Source: Brevundimonas sp. MF30-B
GTDB taxonomy: Bacteria > Pseudomonadota > Alphaproteobacteria > Caulobacterales > Caulobacteraceae
Direction of reading: 5' to 3'
Length of the DNA stretch: 64,000 bases
Assembly: GCF_004683885.1 (NCBI RefSeq)
Contig: NZ_CP038440.1
Location: 2,328,001 to 2,392,000, forward strand
The position numbers were made by a program, and so were the translations under genes. The notes beneath the pieces are model-generated. The model saw nothing but the letters and a program-made list of their open reading frames with translations. It was not told where the DNA came from and searched no databases. Below, one piece after another: positions 18,123 to 26,525 of this stretch (positions are counted from its first letter, which is position 1; each line of letters opens with the position of its first letter).

Positions 18123-18512
18123 ATGCCAAGACGTATCGATTTGATGATTGCAGCCATCCTGGGGCTATCGGCCGTGCTCGTCGCCATCCCCACCACGACC
18201 AGCGCGCAGGACGCGTCTGTTCGCTCTTTCTTGGCTACGGCTGACCGCATCCCTAGAAACCCGACAGCCATTCTTCACCCGGCGACGCGTCGCCTTCAAA
18301 GACAGGTTCAGACGGCGGTTCAGACGGTCGCAAACGAGCAAGAGGCGCTTCGTCAATCTGGCCGGCCTCGCACCACCTGCATTCCTCGGCGGCCAGATTT
18401 GACGGTGGATCAGTTGCTAGGCCGCTTCCGTTCCATCCCCAAAGCTCGGCGAAACATGACGGTGACACAGGCCATGCGCGAGTGGCTCGCCGACCGCTAT
18501 CCTTGCAGCTGA
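18123..18512 (+). CDS. Small exported protein with Rap1a/Tai-like C-terminal domain
   Basis: The ATG at 18123 gives 129 residues with a signal peptide (LMIAAILGLSAVLVAIPTTTSAQ). The C-terminal half (CIPRRPDLTVDQLLGRF...TQAMREWLADRYPC) carries two cysteines bracketing a helical segment in the manner of the Rap1a/Tai immunity-protein fold: Cys-x-Pro...L...A...L...YPC. That family includes periplasmic immunity proteins but also many housekeeping proteins of unknown role, and no toxin gene is adjacent. A TTG 12 nt upstream is an alternative start. Confidence 0.5.
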   Translation: MPRRIDLMIAAILGLSAVLVAIPTTTSAQDASVRSFLATADRIPRNPTAILHPATRRLQRQVQTAVQTVANEQEALRQSGRPRTTCIPRRPDLTVDQLLGRFRSIPKARRNMTVTQAMREWLADRYPCS

Positions 18513-18923
18513 GAGCAAAGCCCAGCTCTCTGGCAGAGGCCGTTGTAACGTCCGTCGACTAAGGTGCGGCAAGCAAAGTTGTGATCACCGCATGGGCTTC
18601 TCCGGCCTGCAGCTAGTTTGACCTGGATAACGGTCTGTCGAGGTTAGGTCGGGTTGAAAGAGAGGCGGCATGCCTTGAAGCTGCCCAACATACCAAGGCT
18701 CGGAAGACCGCCGAACCCATAGAATAAGGACGCGACGGCGCCTCAAGCTGACGGCCAGGCCTCTCAAACTAAGCAGCTGTGTGTGCGGACACGGGCGTCC
18801 TTAGCCGCGCTACCGTTTGCGAACGAGGGCTTGTCTTAGGGTCAACGATGTCGGCCGGCCTCAAACGCGCGCGAACCGTATCGCGCGCTCCGACGTTGCA
18901 GCCGGGCTCGCCAAGGAGCCGTC
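18513..18923. other. Intergenic region upstream of mscS
   Basis: No gene, RNA or clear repeat was found in this stretch. It presumably holds the mscS promoter. Confidence 0.4.
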
Positions 18924-19862
18924 ATGCAGACACCGCCGCCGGAAGCCCCCGTGCCCTTCCTCGAAGCCGCCCGCCGCGCCTTGGAAGGCGATCCGGTCAT
19001 GGTGCGGGAAGTCTTGGGAGCTGTGGGAGCCTTCAGCGTGCGCTTGCTGGTCGCGGCGATCATTCTGGCGCTCACCCTGTGGGCGGCCAAACGGCTTTCG
19101 AATTTCGCCCGGCGCGCGCTGGGCCGGCTGCCGCACCGCAATCACCCGGGCGACACCACGCTTAGCGACTTCCTGTCCGGCCTGGTGAAATGGCTGGTGA
19201 TCGCCGTGGGTCTGGTCGCGGTGCTGCAGCAGGTCGGCGTCCAGACCGCCTCGGTCCTCGCCATCCTCGGCGCCGCCTCGCTGGCGGTCGGCCTGGCGCT
19301 CCAGGGCACGCTCAGCAATGTCGCCGCCGGCGTGATGATCCTGCTGCTGAGACCCTACCGCATCGGCGACCGCGTGGAGATCCACGGCCGGTCCGGCAAG
19401 ATCAGCGATTTGGACCTCTTCCACACCACGGTGGTGGACTACGACGGCCTGACCCTCGTCTATCCGAACGGCAAGGTGTTCGGCGAACTCATCGTCAATG
19501 TGGATGGCTCCGGCCGCCGCCGCATCGACCTCGCCTTCGGGGTCGACTACGAGGACGACCTCGACCTGGCGCTGCGCCTTCTGCTCGAGTGCGCCGCCGC
19601 CGATCCGCGCGTCCTCAAGGACCCGGAGCCCTGGTCGCGGGTGACCTCCTTGGACGACAGCGCCGTCAGCGTCACCCTGCGCTGCTGGACCACGCCCGCC
19701 GACTGGCAGAACGCCAAATGCGATCTGATCAAGACAGTGAAGGAACGGTTCGAGGCCGAAGGCTTGAGCTTCCCCTTCCCCCAGCGTGTCATGATGATGC
19801 GCGAAGTCTTCCCGTCGGACGACGCCAAGGCCTCTCTCGTCCTCTCGCCGGTCTCCAACTAG
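18924..19862 (+). CDS. Small-conductance mechanosensitive channel, MscS family
   Basis: 312 residues with three membrane segments: about 36-58, 84-104 and the pore helix about 110-132 (ILGAASLAVGLALQGTLSNVAAGVMILL), whose Gly/Ala packing pattern is the MscS pore signature. The beta domain follows (RPYRIGDRVEIHGRSGKISDLDLFHTTV). It opens under membrane tension to relieve hypo-osmotic shock. A GAGCCGTC-type Shine-Dalgarno region precedes the ATG. It is convergent with the exonuclease gene, with a hairpin between them. Confidence 0.95.
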   Translation: MQTPPPEAPVPFLEAARRALEGDPVMVREVLGAVGAFSVRLLVAAIILALTLWAAKRLSNFARRALGRLPHRNHPGDTTLSDFLSGLVKWLVIAVGLVAVLQQVGVQTASVLAILGAASLAVGLALQGTLSNVAAGVMILLLRPYRIGDRVEIHGRSGKISDLDLFHTTVVDYDGLTLVYPNGKVFGELIVNVDGSGRRRIDLAFGVDYEDDLDLALRLLLECAAADPRVLKDPEPWSRVTSLDDSAVSVTLRCWTTPADWQNAKCDLIKTVKERFEAEGLSFPFPQRVMMMREVFPSDDAKASLVLSPVSN

Positions 19863-19872
19863 GGGCGGCTAG

Positions 19873-19898
19873 GCAGGCTGTCTCGGGGATTAGCCTGC
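19873..19898 (+). terminator. Terminator hairpin after mscS
   Basis: A 7-bp stem, GCAGGCT with AGCCTGC (12-nt loop), is followed by TTCGCTT. It lies 11 bp past the mscS stop in the convergent gap. Confidence 0.45.
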
Positions 19899-19903
19899 TT
19901 CGC

Positions 19904-20668
19904 TTATAGCAGTCGATCAGGCGGGACCTTGACCGGCTCCGCCTGCTTTCCCTCGCCCCGCCGCTCGCTTTCCACGCCGGCGCTGAAGCGCACGTCCAGG
20001 TCCCGGTCGCGCATTAGAACACCAAGATCTGACGCTGACACGTCCGACCAGGCCCGGCCTCTCAGTGGGCCCGACGGCACGCGCGGCAGCAGACCGGGTT
20101 CGCGGCTCCAGCGCAGCAGATCCGCGAGCGCGGACTGGTTCAACTGGTCGCGGAGATGGTGGGCAGTGACATAGGCGTCGGGAAAAGCGCGGTGGGCGGG
20201 CAGGCCCCGCTCATGCACCAGTCCCTCAGGCTGGCGCAGATAGCGCAGCATTTGATTGGAAAACCGCGGCAGCTCGGACCAAAGGCGCAGAGCGCACTTC
20301 CAGGTGCAGATCCAGTCGGCCCCGCCGGTCAGACGCGGCGAGCAGAAGCGCTGCTCAAACGCGGCCCTGTGCGCCGCCAGGGCGACGACCGGCGGGTGTG
20401 GTCGCAGAATATCTTCGGCGGCGGATTTCCAGAAGGGCGCTCCCCGCACAGCCTCGTCGGTGATGTGGTGTACGGCCATGGTGTCCGGCGAGATCGGCCG
20501 TCCGGGATTCACCAGCCGGGCGCCGCCCTCGCCTTCCAGCCGCCAGACGCCGTCCTCGCCCTCGGCCACGTCCTGCCAGCCGATCTCGCAGACGTCTGTA
20601 GGCCCTGACCCCGCCGTCTCCAGATCGATGACGCGCACCATCCGGCCGGCCCGTGAGACGCCGCTCAC
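19904..20668 (-). CDS. ExoX-like DEDD 3'-5' exonuclease
   Basis: 254 residues. The N-terminus has the ExoI motif VIDLETAGSG, followed by PISPDTMAVHHITDEAV, an ExoII-like segment ALAAHRAAFEQRF and an ExoIII region AHRAFPDAYVTAHHL, matching the DnaQ/ExoX exonuclease order, including the ExoX-typical WICTWKCALRLW. It should degrade single-stranded or duplex DNA 3' ends in mismatch or recombination repair. The start overlaps the stop of a 46-residue basic protein gene by 4 nt. The C-terminal ~50 residues contain LPRVPSGPLRGRAWSDV, matching the KYRGKAVSDV element of ExoX. Confidence 0.85.
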   Translation of the reverse strand: MSGVSRAGRMVRVIDLETAGSGPTDVCEIGWQDVAEGEDGVWRLEGEGGARLVNPGRPISPDTMAVHHITDEAVRGAPFWKSAAEDILRPHPPVVALAAHRAAFEQRFCSPRLTGGADWICTWKCALRLWSELPRFSNQMLRYLRQPEGLVHERGLPAHRAFPDAYVTAHHLRDQLNQSALADLLRWSREPGLLPRVPSGPLRGRAWSDVSASDLGVLMRDRDLDVRFSAGVESERRGEGKQAEPVKVPPDRLL

Positions 20669-20805
20669 GACTTGGACTTCGCGCCCTTCTTGCCGAGAAT
20701 GGCCTGGGCAGACGACGATTTGCGGGGATTCTTCTGGCCATCCCTGACGGCGGCGGCGTTGGCGCGGCGGGCGGCGTGGCTGCCGTTGCCCTTGGTGTCA
20801 GACAT
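20665..20805 (-). CDS. Small highly basic protein coupled to the exonuclease gene
   Basis: From the ATG at 20805, preceded by a GGAGG Shine-Dalgarno, a 46-residue Lys/Ala/Ser-rich protein is read (MSDTKGNGSHAARR...GKKGAKSKS). A longer frame exists but lacks a ribosome site. The composition suggests a nucleic-acid-binding or small stress protein; the family is not recognised. The TGA overlaps the exonuclease ATG, so the two are translated together. Confidence 0.6.
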   Translation of the reverse strand: MSDTKGNGSHAARRANAAAVRDGQKNPRKSSSAQAILGKKGAKSKS

Positions 20806-20895
20806 GGAGGCCTCCGGGGTTTCTCGTGGACCAATACGGCCCAACCCCATCCGTTCCGAAAGATCCGTCTCGGATCGCCCATTGGACAAACCCCA

Positions 20896-21186
20896 TCACA
20901 TCCTCGCCGGCTGGCGCGTCGCGGGACCCGCGGCGACCCGGCTCCGGCGGATGTCGGCCCAGAGATCGGCCAGCTCCAGCAGACCCCGCCGCCGGGCGTC
21001 GTCCGTCTCGGCGATCGCCTCGGCGATCAGCTCGCTGATGCGCTCCGAGATCTCGTTGACAGTCTTGGGTTTCGGCGGCACGGCGGGGTGGCTAATTGAC
21101 TGGACAACCGGCCCGCCCACCCGCCGTTCCAAAGTCCGAGGCCGCCCATTGCGATTGATGACGGCACTGTGGCTACAGGAGCCCAC
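20896..21186 (-). CDS. Hypothetical protein downstream of the relaxase
   Basis: A 96-residue frame overlapping the relaxase 3' end by 14 nt. The C-terminal half forms a predicted amphipathic helix (ISERISELIAEAIAETDDARRRGLLELADLW), which could be a dimerization or DNA-binding helix. No family is recognised. The start is uncertain: the Met at about residue 43 region would not give a methionine, so the long form is kept. It probably belongs to the mobilization operon. Confidence 0.45.
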   Translation of the reverse strand: MGSCSHSAVINRNGRPRTLERRVGGPVVQSISHPAVPPKPKTVNEISERISELIAEAIAETDDARRRGLLELADLWADIRRSRVAAGPATRQPARM

Positions 21187-22213
21187 AGGAAGACAACCAG
21201 TCCAGCCCTGTACCTCTATCGTCCTCGACTTTTGAGGGCGCGGTCCGACCCCGATCCAGCGCTCGCTCCAGGATTTGTCGTCGCGTCAGGATGGGCGGCA
21301 GGTCGCGAACGAACTGTTCCAGCTCCTGGCCAAGTCGTCGATCGTCGACGGCCTTCGAGGCTTGAAGCTTGAGCGCCTCAGCCACCAGCGAGCGGCGTAT
21401 GAAGGCCTGCCGCCGCCGCAGCCGCACCTCCCAGACGGCCTCCGCCGCCGGCGGTCTTGCCGCCGATTTCAACGCCCCCTGAAGGGTCCGGGGCATCGGG
21501 CCTTCGCCGCGCTCGAAGCGTTCGCGCAGCCGCCGATCCGCCATCCGCTCCGCCTTGCGAACCACCCCGCGCGCTCGACGCGGCGTCGCCTCCGCCTCCA
21601 CTCCGCGCTCACGAAGCTTGTCCGCAAAGGTCTCCCGCCAGAGCTGAAGACCGGCCTTGCGCGGGTTCAGACGTTCCCCGCCTTTGCCAAGGGCGCGTAC
21701 GCTCAGATGGACGTGAGGGTGCGGCTCGTCGGTGTGCAGAGCAAAGACATAGGGGTAGCGATCCGCGAAGAGGCTCGCGGCGAATGCGCGAGACGCGTCC
21801 TCGACCCGGCCAGGATCGACGCCGGCCGGCATGCTGAGAATGATGGACAAGGAGACAGGCGTGTCGCGCCGCTGAGGCAGGAGCGCCAGCTCGCCGCGCC
21901 AGTCGTCGCCGAGCGCCTGCACCTCAGCCCGACCCAGCAGCTGTTCGCCATCCGGCCCCTCAAGACGGACCCGGCCGTTTCGCGAGATATAGTCGAGATG
22001 GCGCTGGAGGTGGGTGCCGTCGCGCGTTCGACCCGTCACCTTGACCATGACTTCCGGCGCCCGTCGCGCCAGGCGTTCGAGCTTCGCGCGCGCCTGGCCA
22101 GCCGCGCCTGTCGGACCCGATCGAAGCACGCCGGGCGAGAGCCGCGCCCGTGCCGGCCGCACCGGCGGACGCAGCGCGTCTTCGAACCCGACCGGCCGGC
22201 GGAACTCGGTCAC
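21173..22213 (-). CDS. Relaxase/mobilization nuclease
   Basis: The GTG at 22213 overlaps the mobC stop as GTGA and is chosen over a TTG at 22228. The 346-residue product carries the HTDEPHPHVH histidine triad (about residues 160-169), which coordinates metal in HUH-type relaxases, and an upstream candidate catalytic Tyr75 (HLDYISRNG). It would nick oriT and pilot the strand in conjugative mobilization. No coupling protein or mating-pair genes follow, so the element must rely on a helper. Confidence 0.85.
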   Translation of the reverse strand: MTEFRRPVGFEDALRPPVRPARARLSPGVLRSGPTGAAGQARAKLERLARRAPEVMVKVTGRTRDGTHLQRHLDYISRNGRVRLEGPDGEQLLGRAEVQALGDDWRGELALLPQRRDTPVSLSIILSMPAGVDPGRVEDASRAFAASLFADRYPYVFALHTDEPHPHVHLSVRALGKGGERLNPRKAGLQLWRETFADKLRERGVEAEATPRRARGVVRKAERMADRRLRERFERGEGPMPRTLQGALKSAARPPAAEAVWEVRLRRRQAFIRRSLVAEALKLQASKAVDDRRLGQELEQFVRDLPPILTRRQILERALDRGRTAPSKVEDDRGTGLDWLSSCGLL

Positions 22214-22731
22214 GGCGCGGGTCCCCAATAGTCGAGGTTGCCCTGCACCGCGTCCCGCACGCCGCCGAGATGTCCTCGGATCTCCGCGGCAAAGGCGTCA
22301 AGCTGGGCGATTTCGAGATCCAGTACGACGCCGTCCATCACGGCCGTGTTCAGGGCTCGCGCGATCTGATTGACGTTGACGCCGATGCGCCTCAGCTCGC
22401 GCTGAACCTCGATCAGGGTAAGCGCTTCGCTTCGCCGGAACTGGGGTCGACGGTGCAGCCGGGCCCGGATAAGCCCGACCGTCCACTGCGTGCGGGAGAG
22501 CCCTTGCGACGCCGCCTCTCGCTCCAGAGCGGCGAGATCGCCCGAGGTCAGGCGAAGTCCCAGCTTGCCCGACATCGGTCCCGGGGAGGCTTCAGGCGCG
22601 TCCGGGAGCGGCGCCTGGGCGGCCGCCTCCATCAGCCGTCGCAGCAGCCGCGCCCTTCCGCCCTGACCGGCTGCCGCGGCGTCGAACCGGCGCAGCAGAT
22701 CGGGCGGAACACGGAGAGTGAGACGGTCCAT
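22210..22731 (-). CDS. MobC-like relaxosome accessory protein
   Basis: 173 residues. The C-terminal half (LTLIEVQRELRRIGVNVNQIARALNT) has the MobC family signature with the GVNxNQIARxLN motif, and the N-terminus looks like a ribbon-helix-helix DNA-binding domain (LTLRVPPDLLRRFDAAA). MobC proteins help the relaxase open oriT. The gene is upstream of and coupled to the relaxase gene. The candidate oriT hairpin lies about 200 bp upstream. Confidence 0.85.
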   Translation of the reverse strand: MDRLTLRVPPDLLRRFDAAAAGQGGRARLLRRLMEAAAQAPLPDAPEASPGPMSGKLGLRLTSGDLAALEREAASQGLSRTQWTVGLIRARLHRRPQFRRSEALTLIEVQRELRRIGVNVNQIARALNTAVMDGVVLDLEIAQLDAFAAEIRGHLGGVRDAVQGNLDYWGPAP

Positions 22732-23143
22732 GGAGGTGAGGCTCTGTCAGACATTGCCGGCGCAAAGCCTATCCTGCCCTAGACCGTCATCCGCCTCGTC
22801 CCGTAGCCCTACGGGTCTGTCCCGCCCTCCCCTCGGCGTCCGAAACCGGCCGCTCGCCCGCCGCCCTGACGGGCGCCCCAGCCTGGCGGGGAATAGAAGA
22901 CGTAGCGGAGCGCTCGCGCGGCGGGGGTGGGTATTATTCCCGCCCTACCGGTGGGGTTCGGGCGATACCCACCTGGGTCGTCAACCTGCCGCTTAAGCAG
23001 CGTGACGTTTAAACAGCGCATCTGGCGTAACAATCGTAAGCATACCTAGTCAGGTAGGTCATGACGGCGCCATACCTCCGCAACCGCAGAGCCTTGTTGA
23101 CCGCCCGTCGCACCCATAGGTTCGTGGGGAAGGAGTTTCCGCC
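22732..23143. other. Non-coding gap between mobC and the HTH gene, likely transfer-origin region
   Basis: No gene is visible. It contains the 9-bp inverted repeat at 22926-22973 and a short ACCTA/TAGGT dyad at 23044-23059 upstream of the HTH gene. Its place between divergent mobilization and HTH genes is where oriT usually sits. Confidence 0.45.
22926..22973. other. Candidate oriT hairpin
   Basis: A perfect 9-bp inverted repeat, GGTGGGTAT and ATACCCACC, flanks a GC-rich 30-nt interior with a nested GCCC/GGGC pairing. It sits upstream of mobC-relaxase, as expected for a relaxase recognition site. No nick site can be named. Confidence 0.45.
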
Positions 23144-23644
23144 ATGTACACCCCCGCCTCGCCGACCGTTCTGCCGTTCCCGCCCCTCGCCCCCGCCCCG
23201 CCCCCTGCCAAGGCCGCCGCCTCGCAGGACCGGATCTGGGGCAAGGCGGTCATCGCCAACGGCTATGCCGGCATCCCGTCGATCCTCATCCAAGCGCAGT
23301 CGCGACTGGGGCTGACCGCGATGCAGTTCAACATCCTGGTCCAGCTGCTGGACTATTACCGGGACCCGAACCGCGCCCCTTTCCCGTCGCGGGCGGAGCT
23401 CGGCCGCCGGATCGGTGTGAAACCGAAGACGATCCAGACCAATATGCGGCAACTTGAACAGGCCGGCTTGGTGCGTCGCGAGATGCGGAAGACGGCGGCC
23501 GGCGACTGGGCCTCCAACGTCTACCATCTCGATGGTCTGATCGAACGGGTCCGCAAGCTCGAACCCGAGTTCACCCAAGCGCGCAAGGAGCGGGAGGCTG
23601 CCCGGCTTCGCGTCTCCACTCCTGTGGGACTGCGGCAACCGTAA
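23144..23644 (+). CDS. Winged-helix/HTH protein of the mobile element (replication- or transcription-type)
   Basis: 166 residues with a strong AAGGAG Shine-Dalgarno. Residues ~60-115 form a winged helix (LTAMQFNILVQLLDYY, PFPSRAELGRRIGVKPKTIQTNMRQLEQAGLVRR), like HTH_36/MarR-type domains common on plasmids and integrative elements. A proline-rich N-terminus precedes it. It faces away from mobC. It could regulate element genes or initiate replication; the sequence does not decide. Confidence 0.7.
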   Translation: MYTPASPTVLPFPPLAPAPPPAKAAASQDRIWGKAVIANGYAGIPSILIQAQSRLGLTAMQFNILVQLLDYYRDPNRAPFPSRAELGRRIGVKPKTIQTNMRQLEQAGLVRREMRKTAAGDWASNVYHLDGLIERVRKLEPEFTQARKEREAARLRVSTPVGLRQP

Positions 23645-23727
23645 AGTTTGGGCCCAGAATTGATTTACCCCGGGGGCATGCTTTGCAGCAGAGGCGATCC
23701 CGGGGTGTACGCAGGTAGAGATATTCC

Positions 23728-24411
23728 ATGACCCACCCCGATGCAAGGCCGGCGGCCGACGCCGACGCGGTGGAAGCCGCGCTCTCTCTCGAACGCTTCG
23801 CCCGCTATGTCGCGTGGGCGCAAGGCGACCGCGAGCGCGCCGTGGCCCTGTATACGCTCAACACCCGTGTCTCCGAAGCCCTCTATGTGCCTCTCCAGGC
23901 ACTGGAGGTGGCGCTGCGCAATCGCATCCATACGGTGATGTCCGAGGCCCATGGCCCGGGGTGGTTCCAGCCCGAGGCAAGTCACGTCACCGACCGTCAG
24001 GCCGAACAGGTGCGCGCGGCGATCGCCGAGCTTACCGAGGCGCGAAAGCCGATCGAGGACGGTCGCGTGGTCGCCGCCCTGACCTTCAGCTTCTGGACCT
24101 CGATGTTTGGGCGCGAGCAGGACGGCTTGTGGAAGCGCACCCTGCACCGGATCGCCACGCGAGAGGGCCGTTTCTTGGCTCGCAAAGACTTCACCACGCC
24201 CCTGACGCAGGTGCGGCTTCTGCGTAACCGGATCGCCCACCACGAACCCATTCTCTATTGGAACCTGCCCAAGCTGCATCAGGCCATGCTGGAGATGACC
24301 CGCTGGCTGTCGCCGGCGATGGATGACTGGCGCGGGACGGTCGACCGCTTTGCCGAGGTCCACCCGGCCCAACGTCTCGCCCTGCCCCGTCCCGGGAAGG
24401 ACGAGGCATGA
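23728..24411 (+). CDS. Abi_2-superfamily (AbiD/AbiF-like) HEPN protein
   Basis: 227 residues typical of Abi-like proteins: VPLQALEVALRNRIHTVM (about 54-71), FSFWTSMFG (about 120-128), and the late RLLRNRIAHHEPI (about 163-175), where R166 and H171 form the R-x4-H pair of HEPN ribonuclease motifs. Lactococcal AbiD/AbiF members abort phage infection. The stop overlaps the start of a DUF3800 gene by 4 nt, so the two make a coupled pair on a mobilizable element. Defence function is inference. Confidence 0.75.
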   Translation: MTHPDARPAADADAVEAALSLERFARYVAWAQGDRERAVALYTLNTRVSEALYVPLQALEVALRNRIHTVMSEAHGPGWFQPEASHVTDRQAEQVRAAIAELTEARKPIEDGRVVAALTFSFWTSMFGREQDGLWKRTLHRIATREGRFLARKDFTTPLTQVRLLRNRIAHHEPILYWNLPKLHQAMLEMTRWLSPAMDDWRGTVDRFAEVHPAQRLALPRPGKDEA

Positions 24412-25535
24412 GCAAGTCTCCCGAGCCGAGGAGACGGGTCGTCGACGTGAACGCGCTGAGGCGGACATCCATCGAGGCGCACGGCCTGATCCACGCCGAC
24501 CGGGCCTACTGGCTCTACTATGATGAAACGAACAACATCCGGCGGCTGCATCTGAAGGCCGACGCCTTCAACGTCCCCGACCTGAACTGCTGGGTGCTCG
24601 GCGGCTTCGGCTGTCGGGATGCGCGCCCGATCGATGTCGGGCCGCTGAGGACGCGGGCCTTCATCCAGCCCAGTGCCGAGGAGCTGCATTTCGCGCTCTT
24701 CGGCCGGGGCGAGTTTTCGAAGGTCCTCGGGTCGAGGAAGCTGGAGACGTTTCTCGACTGGGCGCTAGGGGAAGACCTCCTCGTTCACTACCTCGCGCTC
24801 GACCCCTTCTACTGGTCCGTAGTCGATGTCGTTGACTCGGTGCTGGCGGCCGGGGAGATGCCGGATGGTTTCGGGGAAACCCTGAAGTCGGACCTCTGCA
24901 CCGTGCTTCGCGCCGACCGGGCCCGGACCGCGGCCCTGATGGCACGGTTCGACTATCCGGACCTGGAGCCGGAAAACCGGCGCGCCTTCATGACCGAGCT
25001 GATCACCTTCGCGGAAGATCACGCCGGTCTGCTGGATCATTTCGGCTACCAGACGCTGCGGGGCATGCTGCAGATGGGACGCCACCATCCCCTGCCCTTC
25101 ATCGAGGACGGGGACGCGCGTGTTCTGATCGACGGCTTCCGGGACTTCTTCCTGGAGCGAATCTGCATCCTGAAGAACGCGCGCCACGTCTTCGACGCCG
25201 AGGAGGTCGTCTCCGGCGAGCTCGCCATGATGACGTTGACCGACGGCGACGCCCCCTTCTGCAACTATCGTTTGGTCGAGAGGTCGCATGATGATCCCGG
25301 CGTCCAGGTCTCCGATGTGATGGTCGGCTTCCTCGCCAAATTCTTCAGTTGGATCTCCAGTGTCGACGAGGGCCAGGTTCGCGAACTGAAGGGCACCCTG
25401 AGCCCGGCCCAGGCGCGCAACCGGGAGCGCCTCGTCCGCCTTCTCGAGGCCAGTTACGCCGAGAACGCGGCATTCACGCACACGGTCGTCAGCCTCGCAG
25501 ACCGGCACAAGGCCGCGGTGTTTCTCGATTTTTGA
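24408..25535 (+). CDS. DUF3800-like protein coupled to Abi_2 gene
   Basis: 375 residues with an early YWLYYDETNN segment (D39, E40), matching the acidic DES/DET motif at the first strand of DUF3800, which is predicted to have an RNase H-like fold, and a late HDDPGVQVSDVMVGFLAKF with conserved Asp residues. It is longer than many DUF3800 proteins. It overlaps the Abi_2 gene (ATGA) and ends in a strong terminator. A two-component abortive module or toxin pair is plausible. The nuclease activity is a prediction from fold, not seen directly. Confidence 0.65.
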   Translation: MSKSPEPRRRVVDVNALRRTSIEAHGLIHADRAYWLYYDETNNIRRLHLKADAFNVPDLNCWVLGGFGCRDARPIDVGPLRTRAFIQPSAEELHFALFGRGEFSKVLGSRKLETFLDWALGEDLLVHYLALDPFYWSVVDVVDSVLAAGEMPDGFGETLKSDLCTVLRADRARTAALMARFDYPDLEPENRRAFMTELITFAEDHAGLLDHFGYQTLRGMLQMGRHHPLPFIEDGDARVLIDGFRDFFLERICILKNARHVFDAEEVVSGELAMMTLTDGDAPFCNYRLVERSHDDPGVQVSDVMVGFLAKFFSWISSVDEGQVRELKGTLSPAQARNRERLVRLLEASYAENAAFTHTVVSLADRHKAAVFLDF

Positions 25536-25540
25536 GGAAG

Positions 25541-25563
25541 CGGGCCGACCGGAAGTCGGCCCG
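25541..25563. terminator. Bidirectional terminator between DUF3800 gene and ardC
   Basis: A perfect 9-bp stem, CGGGCCGAC with GTCGGCCCG and a 5-nt loop, sits in the 35-bp gap between two convergent genes. Outer GAAGCGG/CCGCTTC bases extend it. A T-rich stretch precedes it on the plus strand. Confidence 0.7.
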
Positions 25564-25570
25564 TTCCGCT

Positions 25571-26455
25571 TCAGGGCTGCAGGCCGTGCAGATGATCGAC
25601 GGCTTTCTGGGCGTGGGAGGCGGCCGAGACGATGAAGCGCGTGTCGTCCCTCAGAACCTGCAGCCAGCTGGCGATATAGGCGGCGTGATCCTCGCGCGGC
25701 TCAAGCGCCAGCCCGAGATCTGCACACAGGAAGGCCGCGCCGAGTTCGGCGACGAGTTCCTCGCGGGCGTAGCCGGCGTCACCAAAGCGTCGCCGGCCGA
25801 AGTCCCGGTCGAGCCGGCTCGGATGCCGCGTCCAGTGCGTCATCTCATGGCCGAGGGTGCTGTAATAGGCGTCCGCAGTTTCGAAGCATTCGAACGGCGG
25901 CATCTGCACGTGGTCCGGCCCCGGAGCGTAGTAGGCGCTGCCCCCGCCGTGGCGGACATCGGCCGCGCAGTTTCGGAAGAAGGCGTCGATGCGGGCGATG
26001 CGCTCGTCCGGATTGATCTCGACGGTCTCCGGCTCGCCGTAGCGATCCTCCAGACCCTCGATCTGATCGAGGTTGAAAACGGTGTAGGCCTTCAGGAAGG
26101 GGATGCGTTGTTCGACGCCCTGCCCGGTCTCATCGCTGTCCTCGCGGACGATCTGGTTGGCGTAGACCACGGTGGATCCACGCTCGCCTTTCCGGACATG
26201 ACCGCCGAGCGCCAGGGCCTGACGGAAGGTCATCCAGGTCGGGCGGGTGAACCCCCGGCTGGCCGCCTCGCCCCAAAGCAGGACGACATTGATGCCATTG
26301 TAGGGCGTGCCGTCATGGCGGAGCGGGCGGCTGACGGCGGCTGAGGCCTTCCAGGGTTGGGTCCAGGGGCGCACCCCGGCTTGGAGTTGAGTGAGGATCT
26401 GCTGGGTGATCCGGGTGTAGACGTCGGGACGAGCGGGATCGGCGGGGCGCGTCAT
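25571..26455 (-). CDS. ardC: ArdC-type antirestriction protein
   Basis: 294 residues. The N-terminal domain (VYTRITQQILTQLQAGVRPWTQPW, PYNGINVVLLW) is the ssDNA-binding ArdC-N/DUF1738 part. The C-terminal domain is a zincin-like metallopeptidase with HEMTH at 203-207 and a downstream EELVAELGAAF supplying the third ligand. ArdC proteins protect incoming DNA from host restriction during conjugation, which fits a mobilizable element. The start is followed 70 bp upstream by the DUF736 gene on the same strand. Confidence 0.93.
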   Translation of the reverse strand: MTRPADPARPDVYTRITQQILTQLQAGVRPWTQPWKASAAVSRPLRHDGTPYNGINVVLLWGEAASRGFTRPTWMTFRQALALGGHVRKGERGSTVVYANQIVREDSDETGQGVEQRIPFLKAYTVFNLDQIEGLEDRYGEPETVEINPDERIARIDAFFRNCAADVRHGGGSAYYAPGPDHVQMPPFECFETADAYYSTLGHEMTHWTRHPSRLDRDFGRRRFGDAGYAREELVAELGAAFLCADLGLALEPREDHAAYIASWLQVLRDDTRFIVSAASHAQKAVDHLHGLQP

Positions 26456-26525
26456 GGCGGCCTCCTTGAAATGAAATGGGGAAGACGGGGCGGCGGCGCG
26501 GGCGTCGCGCCGCCGCGGCGTCGGG

